NCBI GenBank assembly: GCA_030562195.1
Contig: JAUJPP010000003.1
Span: forward strand, 20,491,398 to 20,555,397
DNA length: 64,000 nt
Direction: 5' to 3'
Source: Nipponacmea schrenckii
Lineage: Eukaryota > Mollusca > Gastropoda > Lottiidae
Below the pieces are notes generated by a model. The model did no database searches. It saw nothing but the letters and a program-made list of their open reading frames with translations, and was not told the origin of the DNA. A program made the translations under genes and the position numbers. Shown piece by piece: positions 38,870-49,402 of the stretch (positions are counted from its first letter, which is position 1; each line of letters begins with the position of its first letter).

Positions 38870-40745
38870 TCAAGGTCTTCGATTGGCTGTATGATCAAAC
38901 ATTCTTTTTTTTTCAGAGCATTCTGTGTTACAAGAACATTGACTATAATAATCAAGGAATAAGACAAAGTTCGTGCGTAAAACCTTGAAATTGAAGATGC
39001 TGAGGGTGGTGTTAAAAAATTAATTGTGATGAAATTCCATTATTGAAATAACCTTTTAGAATCAGGCCCGTAAATAAGGGGGGGGGGCTTTGTGATGGCT
39101 TTGGGGCTTAGCTGCTATTTAGAGCTGAAAGAGATACCTACATTTTGTCTTTAATTGGAAAATGAAAATTTTGAATGGCATTTAGCAATGGATACAATAT
39201 ATACAGACAGCTTTATGAACAACAATCACTTGTTAGTAGTTGTAGTTTATGCAACTTAGTTGAAGTTGAAGTCAACTTTGAAACACCAACATAATTATAT
39301 TGATAAAACCAGGAGACTTCATGGAGCTATCAATATCAGAAGTAACCAGTCAGACGGAGGTGTTAGATTAGCACATGCATATGATAAACTTATCAAACTG
39401 TAATTATTAATGTGCATAAATTTATTCATATTTAATATAAAAACACCCTATGAATAGATAATTAAAAAAAAACGTATTCTCTATTAATAAAACACTCTGA
39501 TATTAACAACAGTTGTTAATATAATCTTTAATCATCACCCCCACCCCTCTTAATTAATATTCTTTTTCACAATCCCTTAATTAAATCAGAATTCAATGTT
39601 ATTTTAAATTAATAATTTAAGTGTCTGATATTTGGCAAGGAGCTGGAATATAACCTATTATTACCTCCATTCAGCTGCAAATCGGGCTCTCTCAATCATT
39701 TCCAGACCGAAATAAATGCAGTTTCAGGCAACTGAAAGTATATATTGACAAATATACTATTGCACATGGCTGATTTTAGTAGCGTTGAGAAAGCAAAATA
39801 TGACTTTCTAACGTTTCTAATGCTTAATAGTGAACTAGGACCATCCTTCTAGATGATAGAAATAATACTGGAATGAGAGAAATTCGGTTTACAATATTTC
39901 CATCAAGTTTTCACTCATTTAATAAAGAAATAAGAAGGTTATTTAGTTGTGAAAAATAAACGAGATCGGTATCGACTAACAAGCAACTAACAAAGACACC
40001 GAACGTGAATAAGATAAAGACTTGAGAGTTGTGAGTTATTCTACACTCCTAATAGACAATAGATCCTAACACAAAACTCTTTCCTTCTATCGTTTACTCT
40101 CCCTCTTAATGCAATTAAATATAAAGGGAATATGAAGAGAGAAGATTTCTAAGACAAATAGGCTGATTAATTTCCTTTTTAATACTTTAACAATAACAAA
40201 CCATTAACATCAATAGTTCCCACTGAACACAGAAGAGATTACCCAAAAGTTTCAGCATTTTCTCTCAATGACTTGAGTATGGGATATTTTACAAATCCTA
40301 ATATTAAAACTTTTTCATTCAAAATTGGAGTAGCAGTTACATTACATTGCATAAGCTAATATTTATCATTATATACATGCTATAGTAAAAATAGAATATG
40401 TGCCTTAAAATGGACCTTAGCAGTAGGCTACTCTTCTATTTCATGTATCCATAATCATCCTTGTTTGAAAATTACATTGACGACCCTATTTTTCAAGACT
40501 CCAACATAATGTCGAACGGTTGTTGACTGTATAATTAATATATATTTGTTAATAAAGACCTTATTAACAAGACGAAAAATCTCTCAGGTACCCAAAATTG
40601 ATTTGGGTGAAAAAATTAAAAAAAAAATCTAGTTTGAGGTATTTTATCAAGGAATTCTGAAATTTTCGTACAGGTTTACTGTTAGTACTTCTGAAGACTA
40701 GTTCCACATATTCAAGAAAGATATTCCGAAAAGGGTAAGCCATGG
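38870..40745. other. No gene recognised
   Basis: AT-rich DNA containing a G9 run near 39080 and a short CCACCCCTC tract near 39540. No exon-like segment stood out. Confidence 0.45.
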
Positions 40746-40751
40746 CCTTAA

Positions 40752-41148
40752 AGGGATAATAGGCGTTAGAATACACTCGTCCTACGGCTTATATTCGTGT
40801 TTCATATTGACTATTAGTTAAATAAGTATGCATCCCACACTTTACCAAATTTTAAAAAGCCACAATAAAAATATATTCGGAATTTTAAAAAAAAGTGAGC
40901 CAGCGACGATTCCATTCAGTTTGAGAATAAAAGCGTCTGGTAAATCAACGCTAAAACATCATTGTGGAATTCAACAGTAGGGGTCAAGGACGCGAGAAAA
41001 CCTCACTTTATGTTTAAGATTACTTAACCAAGCATTTATATTTACACTATTGGGGATTTAAAAAAAATCGTTTGATGTATAGGTCAATCTACAGGTTTAC
41101 TGTTGTTATTTGAGTGAATTTAAATAGTTTCTAACGCCTTTTATCCCT
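40752..41148. mobile_element. TTAA-flanked MITE, 397 bp
   Basis: The ends are 20-bp inverted repeats with one mismatch: AGGGATAATAGGCGTTAGAA at 40752-40771 and TTCTAACGCCTTTTATCCCT at 41129-41148. Each is flanked by TTAA (40748-40751 and 41149-41152), the target duplication typical of piggyBac-type elements. No coding capacity. It lies 110 bp beyond the stop codon of the SUEL-lectin gene, so it may fall in or supply part of its 3' UTR. Confidence 0.65.
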
Positions 41149-41258
41149 TTAAGTCAAACTTAAAGTGAGATTGAATAAAATGAACGTTTGAACACACTTT
41201 TGGTATATGGACCGCGGAAGTAAACTGTTCTGGCTTATACGTAAGAGCACCCGGGACA

Positions 41259-41526
41259 TTAATGGGGGGTAACTCCAGTAGCAACCGAGTACTCGGTTGG
41301 GGCTGTTGGCTCTAAATATTCATGATCGACACTATTTTCGATCTGCAGTTTTTCATAATCATTGGGTATGGTATTATATTCCCGATCATCAAGGGCTGTA
41401 TAGCTGCTATTTCTAATGTCATACGGAACACTTGGTAGGGGACTCAAGGGTTTTGTTCGTACATTCTGTAAACTTGATTTCGGAATGCATTTCTGCACTT
41501 TCACTCTATTTTGTCTGTACAGATAT
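41259..41526 (-). CDS. SUEL-lectin exon 6: cytoplasmic tail and stop
   Basis: Acceptor ctattttcag; one base completes Val202, then 88 codons and TAA. It encodes the basic juxtamembrane segment and the Tyr-rich tail. YTAL and YEKL are separated by 11 residues, within the looser spacing of ITAM-like pairs. YxxL/I motifs also act as endocytic sorting signals, so either role is possible. Confidence 0.75.
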
Positions 41527-44014
41527 CTGAAAATAGAAGAGACCAAGATTTTATGGTTTAAATGAAACATTTTCGATAAACAACGTTGATCAAATTGATT
41601 TTATCAACCTATACTAAATATGTAATATTACCAAGGAAGTTAAATGATAGTTAAGTGTTTATCTCCTTGGGTTGGGTCTCATTAATATTGAACTTAAACC
41701 GATAATTTAGGATGTCACCAAACCATGGGTTAATTATGATATCTTAATTTATTTGCAATGAAGACAATTTCGGAGCGTTTATCAGAAGCAAACGGAAATG
41801 AATCTTTCTTTCTTTATTTTTCTATATATAAATTAACTTACACGACTACAGAAATAGTAACAATGAATAGAACAAATATAATAGCAGCTACAATCCATCC
41901 TATTACTAAAACACCTACAACCAAATTAGGACAAATCAGATTGATTAATAGATGTCACAAACAGTAGAAGCTGATATCGCAGAAAAACCACGAAAACTTG
42001 CCTTATAATAGCCTTATACATTATTATGTATAATAAAAAGTTCCCGGATTATTCGAAAGGTGTACTCAGAATAATATACTCCATATATACATTTCAATTG
42101 AAGTTACAATAGGGAGATAAAATAAAATGAAACTTACCGTTCTTTTCTTCACCTGGGGAGTCGGCTGTAAAAAGTCAAATATGAATGATCAGTTAAGAAT
42201 TAAGCCTGTTCTGGCAAAAACCGCCCAGAGACTGGCACACCAAATTTAATCTGATATAAATATAACAACATATTAGCTAGCTTTAGAATCTATGAGGAAC
42301 CAAACTATCAATAAAATAATGATAACTTACTTCTCGGTGTTGATGGAATCAAAGAATCTTTAAAAAAAAAAAGAGTGACAGTACAGAATTAAAATTCTGA
42401 TATTCGAAATTGGTTTTAATTGGAAACATCCAACTGTGTTATGCAAATTTTCTACAGTAGAAATTGATTTGTTTACGGATTTCTTTTCTACATGAATCAG
42501 ACATCAAGTTATCTAATTGAAAAATAATGGGCATAGCTGTATTTCAAAAATGTTTTTTTTTCCTATAGTAGGCTAGTATTTAATTTCGACAGTCAAACGT
42601 TTATTGAAATCAAAGAATTAAAAGTCAGATGAAAAAAAATGTTTGTGGTTAGTGTACTTAGTTAGCTTTGAACAAGCCTATTAACTTTTATTTTCCTTCT
42701 GTAAATTGATAAAGGTATTAAAACTATCTTTGATCAGTTTGTTGACTTATGCGTAATTTACCTTCTGCTTTACTCCAAGCCGTGTAATTGTACTTACCTG
42801 AACTACAGGTATAATCAACGCTAAGATAAACAAAATAAGAATCAGTGAGGACTTGTTCTAACAGTGGTTGTAGAGACAGTTGGTATGTGCACGATGAACG
42901 TCCACGACACTCTCTTAGTAACGTATTCCTGAACTCCAACAGTCTGTTAGTAGTTCCAGTTATATCTACTTTTGACTGGCAAACTATAGACGAATTTACA
43001 GGTATTCGGGTGCCAAAACAACATCCGACATAGCTTATGATTCCTTGGCATAGTCTATCTCTATATCCTATTTCTATTTTACCTATCTCAAGAATGGAAG
43101 CATCAGCACAATTTATAACTACACTTTGCATCTGGCTGTTGATACTTCCCGTGAGTTTTTGACAGATGAAGTAATTATTGAGGTTCTGTGGAAAGGGAAA
43201 CCTTCGACAAATATCTGAGAATAAAAAAGAAGTAAACAATGTAAAATTCAACAAAATGAAATTGAAATCTGTGCTTTCAGTCCAAATTAATCTAGCAATT
43301 GATTAGGTTCTTCAAGATATCTGGTTGTCTAAGCTATCATCCAGTATTTTTGCCTACGCCCAGGATGCTGTGTGTTACCTTTGTTGGGGAACCCTTTGGA
43401 AACTTAGGGAAACTAATGAAGGTGGAACTGAATGCTGAGTTGTCAGTGATGCCTTTGTAACTCGTGACTACTTTCTTTTTCCCAAGCAAAAGGAAAAGAG
43501 TAATGGCTATGGTGTGAGGGCACCATAAAGAGATTGTAAACAGAATTCGGGGACAATCATGACATTTACACCAATATTCAATCAGTCTGTGGTTCAGTTA
43601 CACTGAACTATGTGTTTGATGATGGCGCTAACGCAAAATATTTTTGCATCAACATGACCAACTCAATAAGATTTAGTTGTAATTTCGGGAAATCGACAGA
43701 CGCCTAACTTAAAATTGGAAAGGTGCAAATTGATCCTATTGATACACATTATAGTATGTAGAAAACCTCTTTAAAATCCCTTTAACACCTGTCCTATTCG
43801 TTATTTGTTGATAACATTTTATCATCTATTATACAATAATATATAAGGCTTTAAAATGTTGCATTGGAACTAAAATCAGATTGCAAATGACTAGACATGT
43901 TTTTGGTTGCGTATAAAATATCTATAGTAAAAAAAAAATGTTGAATTTCAAACCTTGTGTTTGACAATGTACTATAGCTATCAATGCCAATAACATCCAG
44001 ACCGAGGTCACCAT
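41259..44014 (-). CDS. Single-pass membrane SUEL-type lectin, complete six-exon gene
   Basis: Six exons join in phase: 44014-43954, 43214-42798, 42357-42331, 42164-42138, 41914-41842 and 41526-41259. The total is 873 nt, or 290 residues plus TAA. Layout: signal peptide (1-20, MVTSVWMLLALIAIVHCQTQ), SUEL/galactose-binding-lectin domain (about 35-158, ten Cys counting C23), Pro/Ser stalk (160-178), transmembrane helix (about 178-202, VLVIGWIVAAIIFVLFIV), basic stop-transfer (YLYRQNRVKVQK) and an 88-residue cytoplasmic tail. The tail has Tyr motifs YTAL (Y244), YNTI (Y252), YEKL (Y259) and YLEP (Y272). One N-glycosylation site (N94). The family binds rhamnose or galactose, but the usual YGR and DPC motifs read YRD and TDS here. 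I infer a type I cell-surface receptor or adhesion protein; its ligand is unknown. The start is chosen for the signal peptide and the gcgaagATGG context. Confidence 0.8.
41842..41914 (-). CDS. SUEL-lectin exon 5: transmembrane helix
   Basis: 73 nt between acceptor ggttgtag and donor GT|gtaagt, phase 1 to 2. The exon consists almost entirely of hydrophobic codons (VLVIGWIVAAIIFVLF and on), a clear single membrane span. An in-frame TGA upstream of the acceptor confirms that the frame needs splicing. Confidence 0.8.
42138..42164 (-). CDS. SUEL-lectin exon 4: 27-nt stalk microexon
   Basis: Acceptor tttttacag and donor ACG|gtaagt; phase 1 to 1. It encodes DSPGEEKN plus the shared border codons. 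It is symmetric, so skipping it keeps the frame. Confidence 0.65.
42331..42357 (-). CDS. SUEL-lectin exon 3: 27-nt stalk microexon
   Basis: A T-rich tract and acceptor tttaaag precede it; donor GAA|gtaagt; phase 1 to 1. It encodes SLIPSTPR plus border codons, a short Ser/Pro linker. Same length and phase as exon 4. Confidence 0.6.
42798..43214 (-). CDS. SUEL-lectin exon 2: lectin domain
   Basis: 417 nt, acceptor tttattctcag, donor TCAG|gtaagt, phase 1 to 1. It encodes the whole lectin domain. The family pattern is visible: IC..., VVINCADASILEIGKIEIGY, then C, CC, C, LRECRGRSSC and YLSVDYTC at the end. The open frame continues into the upstream intron (starting at TTG), but the polypyrimidine tract and the phase match to the signal-peptide exon favour splicing here. 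Confidence 0.85.
43954..44014 (-). CDS. SUEL-lectin exon 1: signal peptide
   Basis: ATG at 44014-44012 in context gcgaagATGG, then 19 more codons with a classic hydrophobic signal core and a cleavage-type HCQ border. It ends one base into a codon at CAAG|gtttga. The donor is weaker than the others, but its phase matches exon 2 exactly. A TATATA at 44063-44068 on the minus strand could be a core promoter element. Confidence 0.65.
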
Positions 44015-45765
44015 CTTCGCTGATTAATGAAATATTGAAATATAGGCTAGGGTTAAACTGATATATAACTTATATTATTTCCGATTCAATAAGTATATGA
44101 CATCAAACCAAACAAAACTGAATGGTCCAAACAGCTGACAGATCGTTACATGATAACAGTTAGCCACCATTGATGTCAATAATGTGGTATTATCTCAGCG
44201 ATTTTTTTTTTTAAATAAACTATTTTGTATTTAGTTCTTGCATTAGAGACCTAGTCCAATTTACCAAACATAATTATCACTATCTTTTCAGCGTTGGCAG
44301 TTTAACATATTTTTCAGAAAAAAAGACCGCTCCAACTAAAAGCCATGCCTATATTATCCAAAATGGATGCTTAAGGTTACAGTGAGCAGTGTACTTAGTA
44401 CATGACAGTTTACTGTGTTCAGAATGAACAATAACCTGATTATCATCACTCTTCATGATTTCCGTAATTGTGACCTGAATCAGTAATATTAGTATAATAT
44501 GTAAATATCATTATTATAATTAATTACTAACATGAATTTACTCATTCCATATCACATTTAGCCGGAACAAACAATAGCCGATTGTATTTGGAAATAATGA
44601 ATTTGATTTGAAACGTCTTGATTCAATAGAAAGTGAGTGCTGTTATAAAATGAATAATCTGTAATAATACCAAATAAGATTATCATTATTTTTGCAAAAG
44701 CATTAAGAATTTTATATAATTTTTGTAAATAGTTTAGGAGTCAAACCCTCTTTATCAATTGAAAATTATTTTAAAGGTATTTCAATATTATGTGAACTTA
44801 TACGTAAACGGTCTTCCGTTTAAGTTCTTCTAGCTCTCTGCAACAGATTCATCATTAAAGAACTGTCGAGGATTTCCCAATACATTATCAAATATACCAT
44901 ACCAGCACCCTAGATCATGGGCGAGGAAATAAGCCTGCACATTATTTACAGGAAAAATCACAGCAGAGGATTTTTATATTTAAAATAGAGCATTCCGATG
45001 GAACCAGGAGGTTCTTGCCACTACGGTAACGGTTAAGATGAGTTATAACAAATTTTGCAGTTTATGTTTTTGTTTGGATAAACTAATTAATGAAATAAGG
45101 GGCGAAACTCGTGCCTTCAAGGCTGGATCACTCCACTAGACTTATTTTATGCAAATGAACATTAAGAATGAGTGTGAAAGGCTTAACGTATGAGTTCTGC
45201 TAATGCACTGGAATCAAGGTAATGAATATGAGCTTTTAATTTCCGGAATAATTTCGTGAATATGGTAGTTAAATCATCCTTCAGGACTGTTAGTGCTTGA
45301 AAAAAATAGTAATGTTATTAAAGAAGCTTGTACGTTTTAGATATATAAGGTTTCATTGATAAAGCGATAGCCACCAAAAATGATTGCTCTAAAGCCTTCA
45401 AAAAGAAAATTTAAAGCATTCGAAATTCCTCAAAATTTATCACCACACTCGATCCACCACATGCAGATGTTATGTTATCCTTTATGTGTATAAAGCCTTC
45501 AGAAGTAGGCCTACTACAAACTTACGGAAATTGGATAATCTCAATTCCAGACACATGTGGATGGTTCAAATTTCGACAGTGAGCGTTTATCTGTTTCTTA
45601 ACACAGTAGTAAGTAACTCTATTGAAAATAAATTCTTAACAGACAATTCTGGCAAAGGGGTGCAGGCAGTTTCTACAAAAGAGGTTAATTCCATTGAGTT
45701 GAGTTTTTTATTAGACAAGACCTTCTAGAGACAATCCTTGAATACAGAATATCTGAAGATAATCA
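44015..45765. other. Spacer between PPP6R 3' end and SUEL-lectin start
   Basis: About 1.7 kb without a recognised exon. It should contain the lectin gene promoter at its left end; the rest is AT-rich with chance ORFs. Confidence 0.5.
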
Positions 45766-48700
45766 AACCAGCACTTCAACATCCCTGGGTTTATTGAAAA
45801 ATTTATTTGTCCATAAAATAAAAAATGTAAATTATCAACCCACTGTTGTATCTGATTTCTAATTTTTTAACTTTATTATAAATATGTTCATCTTTTACAA
45901 ATATAAACAATCAAGCTTATATAATATATTATATACATAATGTTATCACAAATCTCCATATAACTTGGTTATTTATAGTATAGAATTCTACATGGTTATA
46001 CCAATTATGAAACCAGAAATGCCTTTGTACGAGTTTTTAAGTTGGTTATTAATATATATAATATAATATAACCATGTAAAATTCCAGTAGAAAATAAGAA
46101 AATTATATCTAGACAAGATCAACTGAGGAATTTTCCTACAGTAAACTGTTAGATTCCCCAGGCCTGTAGAACCAGCTGATATTGATCAATCAAAGTTTTT
46201 AAAGAAATGAAATATGACCATCTAAAGTTACAAACTTTCTTTAGTTTCTGTAAAATCCCTAATATATTCAAAACAAGATACATTATTTATATTAAATATC
46301 CCTCAGCAACCAAACCAAAGTTCTTGTTACTAATAAGATTTCTGTGAAATAAAATATCCCAACTTCCACCTATGTCATGGTAGAAAATTTAAGTCATCCA
46401 TCCTTCAAAATAAACGCATTTCAGAGAGTGAAGATAATAACCAATTTGGCATATTCATTTGGTGGAGAATTCAGAATTACAATACAGAAAAGGATTTAAT
46501 ATCATATCTTTTCAGCCTTACAAAACAAATACTTTCCTTACAAAACAACTTTGGGTTAGTTTCAGATTGGAGGAATTTGTTTATATATATACTAATTTGG
46601 GATGTCACTAATCCTACAGAAGTCTCAGATAACCATATGGCAAATGAAATCATTTTAATGAGGAATTCCATTATTGCTGCAAACCAAAGAAAAGCACTCG
46701 CTGTAAAAAAAACATGAAAACTATTGCATTCAGTCTGATGACAATTCAATAATTTTAAATTGCCTAAAGAATTTATACCTGCCAATAACTCCAGAAATGG
46801 AAGAAGTAAAACAAACCTAGATAATAAAATGGTGCACACTTAAAAAAAATTAAAATTTGCTAATGTGATAAGATTATACAAATTTACATCATGTCATTAT
46901 GTAATATAGGCTATAAATAGTATCTAATGCTAAAGATCTTCATGGAAAATCTGTCATTTTACCCAGGCAGGTGAAACACATTTCAAGATTGGTGACTTTT
47001 TGGGGTTAAATATTGAAAATATACAACTTGTGTTATATCACATTATCTACCATTCTAGAATGGAAAGCACTAGTATAATACTTTTATTTTTACAACTTTT
47101 ATCTTTTTATACAAGTCACATAGTAATGTAATGAGAAAGAACTCCATGGTAATGGATGTCTCTTCTGTACCAAACAATTTCTTTCTGAAGAACCCTGTCT
47201 TTTAAATCAATCACACCTTATATTATCCACAATTTCATCTGATATATTGAAAATATGAAATAAGGACTCAGAACCCTGATTAAATTTAACTAAAATAATA
47301 TTTTCATTATTACATTAGAATATAAATGTTAAGAATCATATTTCAATGGAATTACTATTGATGAAGGATACTTGGTACAATAAAATCACCACAAAGCCTA
47401 AATTAATCAAGAATTCATTTGATTATAATATTTCACCGTACTTAGTAATAAATTTCAAGCATAAAGCACAGATCCACCAAATTCTATGTCTCTCACATTT
47501 CAAAAAGAAAGTAAAGTAATATATATGAATTAATGTTAGAAAGAAGGAACCAAGGATACTGTAAGAAAGCACACAATGTAAAATCATATTATAGAAATTG
47601 ATCCCAAGTCAACAGTCATGCAAGCAATCATTCTATGAATCATACAAAGGGAGGTTACTAACGTTTATTTCCGCCTTTAAAAATAAAGATCAGTGGAAAT
47701 AGATTGGACATACATGTACATCAATTTGTACCTGAATATTTAACAACTTTGGTTTCAAACAAATTTGACAAGGACCTACATAAAAAATTGAAAAGGATGG
47801 CGAATTTGAAGGTGAAAATATGGACCTATTTAAGAGTCAAATTAATAAAATATTAACACAACTTTTTTATAATCTGTAAAGCTTGAAGGTAAAAAAAAAA
47901 GAGAACATTCATTGTCTTTAATTCACTTGTACTAAAAAGTAAAATCTTTCAATGTTGAACTTCAAATTGCCAAACTTCCAAGACACGTTTTTTAATGTTG
48001 TTCTTTAAGAATATCAGTCAGTATATACATCTATTCTTTAAGCCACAGTCAATTGCCTACTATCAGACCTTAATTAAACATTCATTATGTACTGTCAACC
48101 TTCCAGTATATATTATTGTACTGAGTACTACATTTAACATTTTTTAAACACTGCTTCATAACAAAAGTCAACAGCCAAATTGTTTTAGGTAGGTAAGAAA
48201 TTTTAAAATATGAAGATAAACATTAAATAAACAACAACATAATATAATAACAAATGAGACATGTGAGCTCTCAGAATTCAGTTAAAATCTGAGCTATATT
48301 CAGTTAGCTCTGGGCATAAACTATACAAGTATATCAACACAAGCTAAAATATAGATTTCTATAAACATCACAATACTCTTCTATAATCAATATACACTGT
48401 ACAATGTAAGGCATTATTTACATGGCAGCTGCCGCATAAAGTAACTCATCTACTAGTGTTAGGTGGTGGACAATAACTTAACTAGGTTAAAAGCAAAAGT
48501 AGACTCAAATTATCATTGTATATAAATATTCTATATACCAGCTGATTAGACTCAATTTTCACCTATCATCTAACACTTTTTAGAACAAAAAAAATCAGGA
48601 TTCAGTTTTAATACACAAAGGTCAACTTGCCATCACTTCTACTCACAATTTGTCATATGCTTTTGATATACTTCTAAAATGTGCTAGTATAGATGGTTCA

Positions 48701-49284
48701 AATAGTGTTCTATCAGCTGTTATTCCCAATGATTACGTAACCTTATATGACCAGGGAATCCGATTAATATCAAGTAGAGATATAAATAATGGAACAGAAA
48801 CAATATTCTCAAGGGGCTCCAGTGAAATGAATGATTATTTTGATAAAGATGATACACAACCCAATTTAATGTTAATACATGAATGACACAATCTGGAAGC
48901 GAAATATCTTGTGTGTTGAAATCTGACTATGTAGATTTAATAAGTATATATTATGTAAGTATGTATCTAATTTTACTGCTGTCTCAGTTCTAAAGCTGAA
49001 CTTCAATATATTACTGTATATATTTTTTTGAGCTTTAGTCAAATCTTTGACAGTTTTACTGCAAAAGAAGGGATTACCAATTCTCCTTTTATCCAATCAT
49101 TATTATGAAGACTATGTTCAACAGAATATGTTGTAGTGCGTACACTTCCATTATAAGATTATAAGATAAATACTTAATCAATGACCAGGATTCTTGATAA
49201 TTATAAGATATTATTTAACTCCTCTCAGATTTAATATATGACTGAGATATAATTTATATAAGTACCTATCACAATGTTTTGGGT
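45766..49284 (-). other. Probable 3' UTR of the PPP6R gene
   Basis: After the PPP6R stop there are 3.5 kb with no further exon and no element insertions, unlike the introns. Two AATAAA signals (45802-45807 and 45790-45795 on the minus strand) are followed by a GT-rich stretch (GTTGAAGTGCTGGTTTG), as expected at a cleavage site. The end is inferred. A 120-codon minus-strand ORF at 46477-46839 is T-rich and treated as chance. Confidence 0.35.
45790..45807 (-). promoter_or_regulatory. Paired AATAAA poly(A) signals, candidate PPP6R transcript end
   Basis: Two AATAAA hexamers 6 bp apart on the minus strand, with a GT-rich downstream element about 25 bp further on. Earlier signals in the 3.5 kb are possible. 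Confidence 0.35.
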
Positions 49285-49402
49285 TCAAACAGGTCCATTT
49301 TGAACACTAGTTACACTAGGTTGGGTTGTAGTAGAAGTAGTAGTTATATTAGATGTACTAATCGCAGCATCATATTTATCTAAAGCTTCTTTTGCTTGAG
49401 CC
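49285..49402 (-). CDS. PPP6R: PPP6R exon 17 (last): C-terminus and stop
   Basis: Acceptor gtattttcag. Encodes [18 protein letters not shown], a Thr-rich run and SVQNGPV, then TGA. The NGPV terminus is shared with vertebrate PPP6R3. Confidence 0.85.

Noticed and set aside
38779..38988. ORF sharing [12 protein letters not shown] with the ORF at 63631-63843
   Set aside because: The shared peptide comes from the conserved end of the tandem-repeat element, not from a protein domain.
42845..43033. Plus-strand ORF over the lectin exon
   Set aside because: Shadow frame of the SUEL coding exon.
43215..43254. Extension of the lectin exon upstream as an alternative N-terminus
   Set aside because: The frame would begin at TTG and runs through a polypyrimidine tract and acceptor. 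The separate signal-peptide exon at 43954-44014 joins in phase.
46477..46839. 120-codon minus-strand ORF with hydrophobic stretches
   Set aside because: It lies in the probable PPP6R 3' UTR. The composition follows T-rich DNA and there is no domain, splice context or family resemblance.
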